The notes beneath the pieces are model-generated. The model was given only the letters and a program-made list of their open reading frames with translations. It had not been told where the DNA came from and did no database searches. From NCBI RefSeq assembly GCF_017875645.1, contig NZ_JAGGMR010000001.1, forward strand, positions 2,108,001 to 2,172,000: 64,000 nt of DNA, in the 5' to 3' direction. Positions 34,410 through 42,554 of this stretch are shown here, in pieces. This stretch comes from Nocardia goodfellowii. Lineage in GTDB: Bacteria > Actinomycetota > Actinomycetes > Mycobacteriales > Mycobacteriaceae. Every line of letters begins with the position of its first letter. Positions within the stretch are counted from its first letter, which is position 1. The position numbers were made by a program, and so were the translations under genes.

Positions 34410-35210
34410 TCAGGCTTCGAGCGCGACCGCGGCTTCGCCGGTGTAGACCAGGAATTGCAGGCTCTCCTGGAAGTAGAGCTGCACGTTCTCGGCGTCGTGC
34501 GACAGGTAGCCGATGGACAGGTCCTGGCCCAGGTTCAGGTCGAAATCGCCGCCGCGCGTGGTGAGCACGAAGGCGCCGTCGATGGCGGGGGCCCAGATGA
34601 TCTCGCCCTCGGGGATGAGGCGTTCGATGTGCGTGCGGATCGGGTGGCCGTGATCGGAGGTCTCACTGACCGCGGTGTAGAGATCGGCGCTGAGCAGCAC
34701 CGAATACGGCCCGTCGACACCGGCCAGCCGCAACGCGGTCAGCGCCTGGGTGACGGCCTCGGGGACCTGCTTCGGATCGGCCGGCACCTTGATCGCCTCG
34801 TTGGACGAGCTCGCCCGCACACCGGCGATACCGGCCGCTTCGTAGCCCTCGAAGATCGCGCGATCCTCGGCGAAAGCGATCTTGCGGGCGGCGTCCTTCA
34901 CCGGGTCCAGGTCGGCGTCCTGCGCGCCGCGCTCGACATTGTTCAGTTCGGTGCGCGACAGCGTGAACGGCACCCGCAGTTCCACCAGCGGCGCGACCAC
35001 GCGCTGACGTGCCTGCACGCCGGAATCGGGCGCGCTGATCGCCTGGGTGCGGCCCAGGCCGACGGCGTTGTAGTCCTCGCCGTGCGGGCCGGACAAATCC
35101 ACCACGCGGCGGCCCGCGATGTGGCGCTTGAAGGTACGGCCGGCTTCTTCCTCGATCGCCTTCCATGCCTCGGAGGTGATCGGCGCTAGCTCCCGATGGA
35201 GGTTGTTCAT
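34410..35210 (-). CDS. enc: encapsulin nanocompartment shell protein (family 1)
   Basis: A 266-residue HK97-fold shell protein that assembles into a hollow icosahedral compartment. The family 1 (Linocin M18) features are M-N-N-L-H-R-E-L-A-P-I-T-S-E-A-W, the E-loop region with G-R-R-V-V-D-L-S-G-P-H-G, D-L-S-I-G-Y-L-S-H-D and the C-terminal F-L-V-Y-T-G-E-A-A-V-A-L. Length is normal. The start overlaps the stop of the DyP peroxidase gene (ATGA), with AGGAG 6 nt upstream inside the peroxidase tail. From memory this matches the Cfp29/DyP pair of M. tuberculosis. Confidence 0.96.
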   Translation of the reverse strand: MNNLHRELAPITSEAWKAIEEEAGRTFKRHIAGRRVVDLSGPHGEDYNAVGLGRTQAISAPDSGVQARQRVVAPLVELRVPFTLSRTELNNVERGAQDADLDPVKDAARKIAFAEDRAIFEGYEAAGIAGVRASSSNEAIKVPADPKQVPEAVTQALTALRLAGVDGPYSVLLSADLYTAVSETSDHGHPIRTHIERLIPEGEIIWAPAIDGAFVLTTRGGDFDLNLGQDLSIGYLSHDAENVQLYFQESLQFLVYTGEAAVALEA

Positions 35211-36229
35211 GACCTGCTCCTTTTCAATGTGCCGATGCCGAGTGAGCCGCTGCCATTGCTGCGCACGTCCACCTGCTCCGAAGATTCCCGGGATGCTCCC
35301 GGAGGGTCGGGCAGGTCTTCGAAGAAGTCGGCGGACGGTGTAAAGAATTGGGTACCCGTGATTGCCGTGGAGAAATCAAGGATGCGGTCGTGGGTCGCGT
35401 CCTCGGTGCCGAGGAACATCCGGACCAGCATGGAATCGGTGACGTCGGGGGAGGCCGCGTAGGCGATGTAGTACGTGCCGAACTCGCCCTCCTTGACACT
35501 GCCGAAGGGCATGTTGGCACGCAGGATCTTGCGTTCCGCGCCGGTCTCGGGATCGGTGACGGTGTTCACGGCCACATGCGAGTCGGCGGGCTTGTCCTCG
35601 TCGGACAGCTCGTAATCCTCGAGCTTGGTGCGGCCGATCACGCGCTCCTGCTCGGCGACCGGCAAGGCGCGCCACGCGGCGAGATCGTGGAGGTATTTCT
35701 GCACGGCGACGTAGCTGCCGCCGGCGAATTCGGGGTCCTCGTCCCCGATCAGCGCCGCTGCCTTCGCGAGCGGCCCCTCGGGATTCTCGGTGCCGTCGAC
35801 GAAGCCGAGCAGATCACGCTGTTCGAAATAGCGGAAGCCGAGGGTCTCGTCGACGATCGTGGCCGCGCCTTCCAGCCGCTGGCCGATCGCCATCGCCAAT
35901 TCGAAAGCGGCGTCCGGGGTTTCGGACTTGATGTGGAACAGCAGATCGCCCGGGGTGGCGGGGGCCTGATGCTTGGGGCCGAAGTAGCCGGGGAACTCGC
36001 GCAGCGCGGCCGGACGCGGGCCGCTGAACAGCCGATCCCACGCCGCCGAGCCGATCGAGGTGACGATGGTGAGCCCGGAACCGGGCACCCGGAAGCCGAC
36101 CGAACGCTTGAGACCGGCCAGGTCCTCGAGCAGGTCGCGCACAGCCGGCTCGCCGCCCTCGTCGATGGTCACGACCAGGAAAAGCGCGCTCGGTGAGAGT
36201 GGATCGAGAATCGGCTGTGGCTCACCCAT
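35207..36229 (-). CDS. dyp: DyP-type haem peroxidase, encapsulin cargo
   Basis: A 340-residue dye-decolourising peroxidase. The hallmark G-F-V-D-G-T-E-N-P carries the catalytic aspartate; the proximal haem histidine is in A-D-S-H-V-A-V-N and the distal arginine in M-P-F-G-S-V-K-E-G-E. The C-terminus ends in a flexible tail with S-L-G-I-G-T-L-K-R-S (about 329-338), an encapsulin cargo-loading peptide. It therefore should be packed inside the shell encoded by the overlapping downstream gene. ATG at 36229 is used; a GTG two codons earlier is possible. The native substrate is unknown. Confidence 0.95.
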   Translation of the reverse strand: MGEPQPILDPLSPSALFLVVTIDEGGEPAVRDLLEDLAGLKRSVGFRVPGSGLTIVTSIGSAAWDRLFSGPRPAALREFPGYFGPKHQAPATPGDLLFHIKSETPDAAFELAMAIGQRLEGAATIVDETLGFRYFEQRDLLGFVDGTENPEGPLAKAAALIGDEDPEFAGGSYVAVQKYLHDLAAWRALPVAEQERVIGRTKLEDYELSDEDKPADSHVAVNTVTDPETGAERKILRANMPFGSVKEGEFGTYYIAYAASPDVTDSMLVRMFLGTEDATHDRILDFSTAITGTQFFTPSADFFEDLPDPPGASRESSEQVDVRSNGSGSLGIGTLKRSRS

Positions 36230-36279
36230 GGCCACCAGCCTAGTAGCCGCGACCGCGTGCCCCCCGGCTCAGCGTGACC

Positions 36280-36606
36280 TTACTTGGCCACCGTGAGCAG
36301 GAACGCGACGTCCTCGTTGGCCTTGACGCTGTGCCTGGCCTTCGGCACGACCAGCAGGTCGCCGGCCGAACCCTTCCACTCGTTGCTGCCACTGATCAGG
36401 GTCAGCGTGCCGCTGAGTACCAGGAGTGTGGCGTCGCCCGCGTTGTCGTGCTCGGCCAGGCTCTGCCCTGCCGACAGGCCGACGACGGTCTGCCGGAGCG
36501 AGGCGGCGTGGCCGCCGAAGATCGTTTGCGAACTGCGTCCGCTGGTCGCGGTAGCAGCCAACTTGAGCTGTTGGCGGGCGACCGCTGTCAGCGATTTCTT
36601 GTCCAT
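36280..36606 (-). CDS. cupin-domain protein
   Basis: A 108-residue single-domain cupin. The metal-binding motif 1 is G-Q-S-L-A-E-H-D-N-A-G-D-A-T-L-L-V-L-S-G and motif 2 is A-G-D-L-L-V-V-P-K-A-R-H-S-V; the histidines and acidic residues needed for a metal are partly kept (H53, D57, H91). Small cupins of this kind act as oxygenases, isomerases or stress proteins; the reaction here is unknown. It is 50 nt upstream of the DyP gene on the same strand and may share its transcript. AAAGG precedes the ATG. Confidence 0.83.
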   Translation of the reverse strand: MDKKSLTAVARQQLKLAATATSGRSSQTIFGGHAASLRQTVVGLSAGQSLAEHDNAGDATLLVLSGTLTLISGSNEWKGSAGDLLVVPKARHSVKANEDVAFLLTVAK

Positions 36607-36702
36607 AGCGAGATTGCCTTTCGCATCACTTCATCGGTGCTGGGCTGGCATCAGGAGTATGCCCGACCGGCGTTTGTGGCGGGCGGGGTTTGGGCGGGCG
36701 AG

Positions 36703-37188
36703 TCAGCGGGTGTAGCGCACGATCCGGAACCGCAGCCCGGACGACGATTCTCGCCAAGGCTCCGGCGCCGCTTGCCATTCGGGGCCGATCGCCGGGGCGT
36801 AGGCGTCGCCGTCGACTCTGGTGTCCACCTCGGTGACCAGCAGGTCGGTGGCGAGTTCCATAGTCGCACGGTAGATTTCGCCGCCGCCCATCACCCAGAC
36901 GTCGCCGTCGGCCAGCGCCAGCGCCTCCTCGACGGATCCGGCGCGGTCCGCGCCATCGGCGGACCAGCCGGTCTGCCGGGTCACCACGATATTGCGCCGG
37001 CCCGCCAGCGGGCGGTATTTCGCGGGCAGCGAATCCCAGGTGCGCCGGCCCATGATGACCGGATGACCCCAGGTCATGGCCTTGAAGTTGGCCATGTCCT
37101 CGGGTAGTCGCCAGGGGATGGTGTTCTCGAACCCGATGACGCCGTCGCGGGCCTGGGCCCAGATCAGGCTGATCTTGCGCGGGTTCAC
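36703..37188 (-). CDS. folA: dihydrofolate reductase
   Basis: A 161-residue dihydrofolate reductase that makes tetrahydrofolate with NADPH. Signature residues are [20 protein letters not shown] (acidic residue contacting the pteridine in E-D-M), [10 protein letters not shown] and V-M-G-G-G-E-I-Y-R. The GTG start overlaps the thyA stop (GTGA), so the enzyme that consumes methylene-tetrahydrofolate and the one that regenerates tetrahydrofolate are coupled. No resistance-type substitution can be judged by eye. Confidence 0.95.
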   Translation of the reverse strand: MNPRKISLIWAQARDGVIGFENTIPWRLPEDMANFKAMTWGHPVIMGRRTWDSLPAKYRPLAGRRNIVVTRQTGWSADGADRAGSVEEALALADGDVWVMGGGEIYRATMELATDLLVTEVDTRVDGDAYAPAIGPEWQAAPEPWRESSSGLRFRIVRYTR

Positions 37189-37985
37189 ACCGCCACCGGC
37201 GCCTTGATCGCCGGATGATGGTGGTAGTCAACGACTTCCACATCCTCGAAGCGGTACTCGAACAGCGACGGCGCCCGGTTCAGGCGCAGCGCCGGGAACG
37301 GGTACGGCGGCCTGGTCAGCTGCTCGGTGACCTGCTCGAGGTGGTTGTCGTAGATATGGCAGTCGCCGCCGGTCCAGATGAAGTCGCCGAGTTCCAGCCC
37401 CGTCTGCTGGGCCACCATGTGCGTGAGCAACGCGTAGCTGGCGATATTGAACGGCACGCCGAGGAACAGGTCGGCGCTGCGCTGATACAGCTGGCAGGAC
37501 AGCTTCCCGTCGGCCACATAGAACTGGAAGAACGCGTGGCACGGTGCCAGCGCCATCTGGTCCAGCTCGGCCACGTTCCACGCCGAGACGATGATGCGGC
37601 GCGAATCCGGATTGCCGCGCAGCGTCTCGAGGACCTGACTGATCTGGTCGATGTGCCCGCCGTCCGGTGTCGGCCAGGAACGCCACTGCACGCCGTACAC
37701 CGGGCCGAGTTCGCCGTTCGCGTCCGCCCACTCGTCCCAGATGGTGACGCCGTGCTCGCGCAGCCAACCCACGTTGGAGTCACCGCGCAGGAACCACAGC
37801 AACTCGTACACGATCGATTTCACATGCACTTTCTTCGTGGTGACCAGCGGAAACCCTTGCGATAGGTCATAACGCAACTGGTGCCCGAACACACTGCGGG
37901 TGCCGGTCCCGGTGCGGTCCGCCTTCGCCGTGCCGGACTCCAGCACCAGCCGGAGCAGATCCTCGTACTGCGTATCGGTCGCCAC
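37185..37985 (-). CDS. thyA: thymidylate synthase
   Basis: A 266-residue thymidylate synthase converting dUMP to dTMP. Motifs are R-T-G-T-G-T (phosphate binding), [10 protein letters not shown], the catalytic cysteine in [25 protein letters not shown] and H-I-Y-D-N-H. The GTG at 37985 is the start: it matches the E. coli-like N-terminus and a TAAGCT box ends 8 nt upstream, suggesting a leaderless mRNA. Further upstream the open frame runs into the divergent cobF gene and is rejected. Confidence 0.95.
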   Translation of the reverse strand: MATDTQYEDLLRLVLESGTAKADRTGTGTRSVFGHQLRYDLSQGFPLVTTKKVHVKSIVYELLWFLRGDSNVGWLREHGVTIWDEWADANGELGPVYGVQWRSWPTPDGGHIDQISQVLETLRGNPDSRRIIVSAWNVAELDQMALAPCHAFFQFYVADGKLSCQLYQRSADLFLGVPFNIASYALLTHMVAQQTGLELGDFIWTGGDCHIYDNHLEQVTEQLTRPPYPFPALRLNRAPSLFEYRFEDVEVVDYHHHPAIKAPVAV

Positions 37986-37993
37986 GGGTGACG

Positions 37994-37999
37994 AGCTTA
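37994..37999 (-). promoter_or_regulatory. candidate -10 box for thyA-folA
   Basis: On the minus strand TAAGCT fits TANNNT and ends 8 nt before the GTG of thyA. The space to cobF on the other strand is under 50 nt. Confidence 0.45.
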
Positions 38000-38030
38000 G
38001 TGTGCGCCTCGCATGGAAAGCTCTCGGCAC

Positions 38031-38765
38031 ATGCGCAAGCTCTACGTGATCGGCATCGGTGCGGGCGACCCCGACCAGGTAACCGTGCAGGCCATCAAGG
38101 CCATGCGCCAGGTCGAGGTGTTCTTCGTCATCGGCAAGGGCGCGGAGAAGCAGGAACTGCTCGACGTGCGCACCGCGATCCTGTCCGAGCATATGGACCG
38201 GCCCTACCGAATCGTGGAGATCCCCGATCCGCCGCGGGAGCGCGCGCCCGCCGATTACCAAGGCGTGGTCGAGGATTGGCACGACCGGCGCGCCGCCCTG
38301 CTCCGGGTGGGGTTCGAGGAGGCCGAGGGCGTCGGCGGTCTGCTCGTCTGGGGTGATCCCGCGCTCTACGACAGCACGCTGCGGATGGTCGAGCGGGTGC
38401 TGGAGCAGGGCGCGTCCTTCGACTACGAGGTGATCCCCGGGGTGACGAGTGTGCAGGCGCTGGCCGCCCGGCACCGCATGGTGCTGCACCGGATCGGCGA
38501 ACCGGTGCACATCACCACCGGTCGCCGGTTGCGCGAGGAGGGGCTCGGCGATTCCGCGGTGGTCATGTTGGACGGTGACTGCTCGTTCACCGAGGTGCCC
38601 GGCGACGATGTGCACATCTGGTGGGGCGCGTACCTGGGCATGCCCGACGAGGTATTGATCGCGGGTCCGCTGCGCGAGGTCGAGCGGCGGATCGTGGACG
38701 TCCGGACGCGGTTGCGCGCCGAAAAGGGCTGGATCATGGACGTCTACCAGCTGCGACGCGGCTGA
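38031..38765 (+). CDS. cobF: precorrin-6A synthase (deacetylating)
   Basis: A 244-residue SAM-dependent methylase that methylates precorrin-5 at C-1 with loss of acetate in aerobic cobalamin synthesis. The N-terminus [18 protein letters not shown], the segment [23 protein letters not shown] and [12 protein letters not shown] are typical of CobF. The ATG at 38031 matches the family start; an in-frame ATG at 38013 would add six residues. It is divergent from thyA and distant from cobM. Confidence 0.92.
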   Translation: MRKLYVIGIGAGDPDQVTVQAIKAMRQVEVFFVIGKGAEKQELLDVRTAILSEHMDRPYRIVEIPDPPRERAPADYQGVVEDWHDRRAALLRVGFEEAEGVGGLLVWGDPALYDSTLRMVERVLEQGASFDYEVIPGVTSVQALAARHRMVLHRIGEPVHITTGRRLREEGLGDSAVVMLDGDCSFTEVPGDDVHIWWGAYLGMPDEVLIAGPLREVERRIVDVRTRLRAEKGWIMDVYQLRRG

Positions 38766-38792
38766 TCAGCCGTTTTTGTCGGTGTCCGCGGG

Positions 38793-38798
38793 TAGCCT
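38793..38798 (+). promoter_or_regulatory. candidate -10 box of a leaderless promoter
   Basis: TAGCCT fits TANNNT and ends 7 nt before the GTG at 38806. No Shine-Dalgarno is present. Confidence 0.5.
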
Positions 38799-38805
38799 GT
38801 GACTC

Positions 38806-39675
38806 GTGCCTGAACTGCCGGAAGTAGAGGCGTTGGCGCAGTTCCTGCGGGAGCATGCAGTCGGCGCGGTGGTGGGGCGTGTCGATGTGGCGGCCTTGAG
38901 CGCGGTGAAAACCTTCGACCCGCCCGTGACAGCGCTGTCCGGGCGAGACGTCACCGGCGCGGCGCGCTGGGGGAAGTTCCTGGGGATGGATTGCGATGGT
39001 CTGTGGTTGATCACGCACCTGTCCCACGGCGGCTGGTTGCGCTGGCTCGATGAGCCCAGTCAGACACCGCCGAAGCCGGGCGGCAAGAGCCCGCTCGCGC
39101 TGCGGGTGCATTTCTTCGATCCGGAAGGCGCGACACCGGCCTTCGACCTCACCGAGGCGGGAACCAAGAAACGGCTGGCGGTCTACATCGTCGAAGATCC
39201 GAAACTGGTCCCCGGGATCGCGCGGCTCGGCCCCGACGCGCTCGAGGTCACCGAAGAGCAGTTCACCGAGATCCTGCGTGGCGCTTCACAGCGCATCAAG
39301 ACGGCCATCGTCGACCAGACACTGCTCGCCGGGATCGGCAACGCCTACTCCGACGAGATACTGCACACCGCCAAGATCTCGCCGTTCGCCAGCACCAAAA
39401 CCATGCCGGCCCAGAAGATGTCGGAACTCTACGGCGCCATGCGGGAAGTCCTCACCGACGCGGTGCAGCGCTCCGTCGGGCAAGATGCCGCGCGTTTGAA
39501 GGGCGAGAAGCGTTCCGGGATGCGCGTGCACGCCCGCACCGGCTCGCCGTGCCCGGTCTGTGGCGACACCGTCCGCGAGGTCTCCTACGCGGAGCGGTCC
39601 TTCCAGTACTGCCCCACCTGCCAGACCGGCGGCAAGATTCTCGCCGACCGCCGCATGTCCCGCCTGCTCAAGTGA
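38806..39675 (+). CDS. Fpg/Nei family DNA glycosylase
   Basis: A 289-residue bifunctional DNA glycosylase/AP lyase for oxidised bases. The catalytic N-terminus P-E-L-P-E-V-E is intact, with the proline exposed after removal of the initiator. The H2TH region has L-L-A-G-I-G-N-A-Y-S-D-E-I-L, and the C-terminal zinc finger has C-P-V-C ... C-P-T-C. The lysine-rich tail differs from canonical MutM, fitting the second Fpg-like group of actinobacteria (Rv0944-like, from memory). Leaderless GTG start. It overlaps the convergent esterase gene by 8 nt at the 3' end. Confidence 0.93.
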   Translation: MPELPEVEALAQFLREHAVGAVVGRVDVAALSAVKTFDPPVTALSGRDVTGAARWGKFLGMDCDGLWLITHLSHGGWLRWLDEPSQTPPKPGGKSPLALRVHFFDPEGATPAFDLTEAGTKKRLAVYIVEDPKLVPGIARLGPDALEVTEEQFTEILRGASQRIKTAIVDQTLLAGIGNAYSDEILHTAKISPFASTKTMPAQKMSELYGAMREVLTDAVQRSVGQDAARLKGEKRSGMRVHARTGSPCPVCGDTVREVSYAERSFQYCPTCQTGGKILADRRMSRLLK

Positions 39676-41191
39676 GCGTCGACGCGCGGATTCCCTGCCA
39701 GGCGAGGCGTTTGGCCCGGTCCGGATCATGTTCCAGGCGGGTGGGGTCATCGATGATCAGCGTGGTGCGGCGTTCTTCGGTATAGGCCGGCCAGGACGGC
39801 AGCGGGGCTCCGGTGCGGGCGAATTCGAGCCAGTTGTCCTGGAATTGGCGGGTCACCACCTGGAGTCCGTGCCGTCCGCCCGCCGCGGTGAACGCTCGTC
39901 CGATCGGGCCGTCCGTGGCGCCGAACACCGGCACCAGATCGGTGGCGTGGGTGGCACCGACCTTCGCCAGCTGGAGCGCGCGCGGCGCGAAATCGTAGCG
40001 GTAGGCGTAGGTGGGCGCATGTCTGCTGTGCGTCTCCATGACGGTGACCGACGGCCGCCAGAAAACGTAGTCGCCACCCATCCGCACCGCGACGCTGTTC
40101 TGCGGATAGCCGGGATACGCTGCCGTGACACGGGATTCGACATCCTCGCCCGCGCGCGTGAACACGGTGTGCAGGCGTTGCGGATTGGTCGGCAGCCCGT
40201 CGGCGAAGCGGGCGAACAGGGTGCCCTCGTCACGGCAGGTGCCGATGATGAGCGGCAGCTGGTGCGCGGTGCCGTCGGTGAACGCGTCGATCGGTGACTG
40301 CGGCAGGAAGTCGCCGTCCACGACCGGGGACGCGGCGAACAATCCGGGATGTTCCCGCAATACCTGACTGAGAACGCGGGCGACGGCTTTACGAATGTCG
40401 TTGGCGGAGGACTCGGTCAGCGCCCGGACGGCGTCGGTGGGGTCGGCGGGGTCGGCGCCCAACGCGCTCAGGCAGCGCCGGGCGAAGAGGCGGGCGTCGT
40501 CGGCGGTCATCGCCCAATCCGCGGGCGGGCTCTGCGCGATACCGCGGTGGAACAGGCCTCCGGCGGCCGGAGTGGCGAACAGCGCGAGAACGGCGTGCGC
40601 ACCCGCGGATTCACCGAAGACGGTGACGTTGTCCGGATCGCCGCCGAAGGCCGCGATATTGCGCCGCACCCACTCCAATGCGGCGACCTGATCACGCAGG
40701 CCCAGATTCGATTCGAAAGGCCGTTCTGGAGTGGAGAATTCGCTGAAGTCGACGTAGCCGAACGCTCCCAGCCGATAGTTGATCGACACCACGATGACAT
40801 CACCGCGCAGTGCCAACCGCGCACCGGAATACAGGCCCAGCGCCGAGGTGCCCATCAGGTATCCGCCGCCGTGGATGAACACCATGACCGGGCGCGGTGT
40901 CGCCGACTCCGCCACCGGCGCGGTGACATTCAGCGTCAGCGAGTCCTCGCTGGTCGGCTGATATTGGCGCGGGCCGATCCGCGCACCCGACCGATGCTGC
41001 ATGGCGGCGAAGCCGAACTCCGTCGCATCCCGCACCCCGGTCCAGGGCTGCACCGGCCGCGGTGCTCGAAACCGCCACTCGCCCACCGGCGGCGCCGCAT
41101 ACGGCACTGCCCGCCAGCGCAGTACGCGACGGCCCCGCCGACCCCGCACGATCCCATCAGCGGTCTGGATATCGGTCGTTGCCACCATCAT
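39668..41191 (-). CDS. type-B carboxylesterase
   Basis: A 507-residue alpha/beta hydrolase of the carboxylesterase/para-nitrobenzyl esterase family. It has the substrate entrance motif F-R-A-P-R-P-V, oxyanion hole H-G-G-G-Y, nucleophile elbow G-E-S-A-G-A-H, the acid in G-T-C-R-D-E-G, and the histidine in G-A-T-H-A-T-D. No signal peptide is seen, so it is cytosolic; the substrate is unknown. ATG at 41191 or 41188 gives the usual start. The 3' ends of this gene and the glycosylase overlap by 8 nt. Confidence 0.9.
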   Translation of the reverse strand: MMVATTDIQTADGIVRGRRGRRVLRWRAVPYAAPPVGEWRFRAPRPVQPWTGVRDATEFGFAAMQHRSGARIGPRQYQPTSEDSLTLNVTAPVAESATPRPVMVFIHGGGYLMGTSALGLYSGARLALRGDVIVVSINYRLGAFGYVDFSEFSTPERPFESNLGLRDQVAALEWVRRNIAAFGGDPDNVTVFGESAGAHAVLALFATPAAGGLFHRGIAQSPPADWAMTADDARLFARRCLSALGADPADPTDAVRALTESSANDIRKAVARVLSQVLREHPGLFAASPVVDGDFLPQSPIDAFTDGTAHQLPLIIGTCRDEGTLFARFADGLPTNPQRLHTVFTRAGEDVESRVTAAYPGYPQNSVAVRMGGDYVFWRPSVTVMETHSRHAPTYAYRYDFAPRALQLAKVGATHATDLVPVFGATDGPIGRAFTAAGGRHGLQVVTRQFQDNWLEFARTGAPLPSWPAYTEERRTTLIIDDPTRLEHDPDRAKRLAWQGIRASTLT

Positions 41192-41315
41192 TCGATGGTA
41201 TCGACGCACGCAAGCCGACCCAGACAGAAGTCACCAGATCGTGCTGCACCACAGGGTCGCGAAGGGCCCGATATCGCTGGTGGTGGTTCGGCCGGGCGAG
41301 CGCGGCATTCGTCGT

Positions 41316-42003
41316 TATCCGGTGTAGAGGTCGGAGCGAACGGCCTCCGCATGGTGGGTGCAACGCGCTGTGGCCGCGTGTTCGCTGAGGTCAGCGGCGG
41401 CGCGAGTCACAACCGGGGCGTCGACCCGAGAGCGCACGCGCGCGCCCTGATGGGTGGGCACACCGCGCTGGTTGCCGTTCGCTCCACTCGTCACAACCTG
41501 GGCGGGGATGTCGGAGCGTACGCGCTCCGGGTACTCCGCTGGTTGCGGGTTCCGTCGAGTTAACTGCGGCAGTCGTCCACTACGGGGCGTGGATGTCGGA
41601 GCGCTCGCGCCTCGCGTACTCCGGTGGTTGCGTGTTCGCTGAGGTCAGCGGCGGCACTCGGCGCAGCCGGGGGCGTGGAGGCGAGAGCACCCGCGCGCGC
41701 CCTGATGGTGGGCACAGCGCGCTGGTTGCCGTTCGCTCGCGCTAACGGCGGCACTCGTCGCAAAGCGGGCGTGGATGTCGGCGCCTATGCGCTCCGAGTA
41801 CTCCGCTGGTTGCGGATTCCGTCGGGTCGGCGGCGGCATTCGTCGTGCCGGGCAACGTGCCGCTCGGCATCATCCCGGGCGTGGATTGGAGCGCGCCCGC
41901 ATGCTGGGCATTCTTCGCTTCAACGGCAGCACTCGTCGCAACCGGGGGCGTAGATGTCGGAGCGTACGCGCCCGCATGCTGGGCATACCTCGCTGAGCAT
42001 GCA
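41316..42003 (-). repeat. degenerate tandem array derived from a cysteine-rich mini-gene
   Basis: About eight imperfect head-to-tail units read on the minus strand, each carrying a version of CGCTCCGACATCCACGCCCC followed by GGTTG-GACGAGTGCCGCCG-TGA. Unit marks begin near 41323, 41416, 41504, 41588, 41672, 41769, 41879 and 41948, with spacings of 93, 88, 84, 84, 97, 110 and 69 nt. The last and best unit is the 3' end of the gene at 41920-42093; the next copy still spells C-P-A-C-G-R and D-E-C. Frames are broken by stops and indels in most units. The rest of 41192-41919 holds no supported gene. Confidence 0.8.
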
Positions 42004-42093
42004 GGCGGGTTCGCCGGGTTGCTCGAGGTCGTTGCGTGGTGGTCCGTGCTTTTCGCTCGGCGAGCGGTCCTGCGAGGGGTGGGCGGTGGTCAC
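41920..42093 (-). CDS. small cysteine-rich (zinc-ribbon-like) protein
   Basis: A 57-residue protein I do not recognise. A hydrophilic N-terminal half (T-T-A-H-P-S-Q-D-R-S-P-S-E-K-H) leads to a cysteine cluster: C31, C37-P-A-C40-G, and C52-D-E-C55-C56 at the end. The C-x-x-C pairs separated by 11 residues look like a small zinc-binding knuckle. The GTG start lacks a Shine-Dalgarno but overlaps the stop of the upstream small gene (GTGA), indicating translational coupling. Degenerate copies of its last 25 or so codons continue downstream as the tandem array. Confidence 0.6.
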   Translation of the reverse strand: MTTAHPSQDRSPSEKHGPPRNDLEQPGEPACMLSEVCPACGRVRSDIYAPGCDECCR

Positions 42094-42257
42094 TGCGTTT
42101 GATCGCCGGTGTCGGCGGGGCCGGTTGGGGTGGCGCCGCCTTCGTCGGACCAGTCGCTGGGGCCGTCGGAGCCCTTGGCGGGATCGCTCTGCACGTCGTC
42201 GTCCGCCTGATCGGGGCCGTTATCGGTATCTGTGGTCTTGGGCTCTGAATCGTTCAT
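42090..42257 (-). CDS. small acidic protein
   Basis: A 55-residue, strongly acidic, probably disordered protein with many D, G, P, T and S. A compact motif, S-D-W-S-D-E-G-G-A-T-P-T-G-P-A-D, is the only part that looks conserved; I recall similar short actinobacterial proteins but cannot name a family. There is no signal peptide or cysteine. It starts with ATG 42 nt after the DUF2630 gene and its stop overlaps the GTG of the cysteine-rich gene, so the three may be one transcript. Confidence 0.6.
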   Translation of the reverse strand: MNDSEPKTTDTDNGPDQADDDVQSDPAKGSDGPSDWSDEGGATPTGPADTGDQTQ

Positions 42258-42298
42258 TACGGCGAACTACCCCGCGCGTCGGGAGGGAAACGGGCCGA

Positions 42299-42553
42299 TT
42301 ACTGCAGGTATCCCTCGACCTGGCGGGGCGGGTTGATCTGCGCGTCGTCGGGGGAGGCGCCGGCGTCGATCCGCGCGCGGCGCTGCCGCAGCAGATCCCA
42401 GCACTGGTCGAGCAATACCTCCAGCTCGGCCAAGCGCTGCCGCTCGGTCACCGGGTCGACCTCGTGGGCCTCCGCTTTGGCGCGCAGTTCGTGCTCCGCG
42501 TCGACCAGTTGCTTGATACGAGCCAGGATGTCCTGTTCGGTCATGCCGACCAT
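42299..42553 (-). CDS. DUF2630 family protein
   Basis: An 84-residue helical protein of the DUF2630 family. The pattern T-E-Q-D-I-L-A-R-I-K-Q-L-V-D-A-E-H-E-L-R and E-R-Q-R-L-A-E-L-E-V-L-L-D-Q-C-W-D-L-L-R-Q-R-R-A-R is diagnostic, and the protein is likely a coiled-coil dimer. Function is unknown. ATG at 42553 has a weak GGCGGG upstream; ATG at 42544 (M-T-E-Q) matches the family start equally well. It is 1 nt from the MocR stop on the same strand. Confidence 0.85.
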   Translation of the reverse strand: MVGMTEQDILARIKQLVDAEHELRAKAEAHEVDPVTERQRLAELEVLLDQCWDLLRQRRARIDAGASPDDAQINPPRQVEGYLQ

Positions 42554-42554
42554 G

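Noticed and set aside
41316..42003. CRISPR array
   Set aside because: Units are degenerate, have irregular spacing (69-110 nt), lack identical 25-40 nt repeats with unique spacers, and no cas genes are near.
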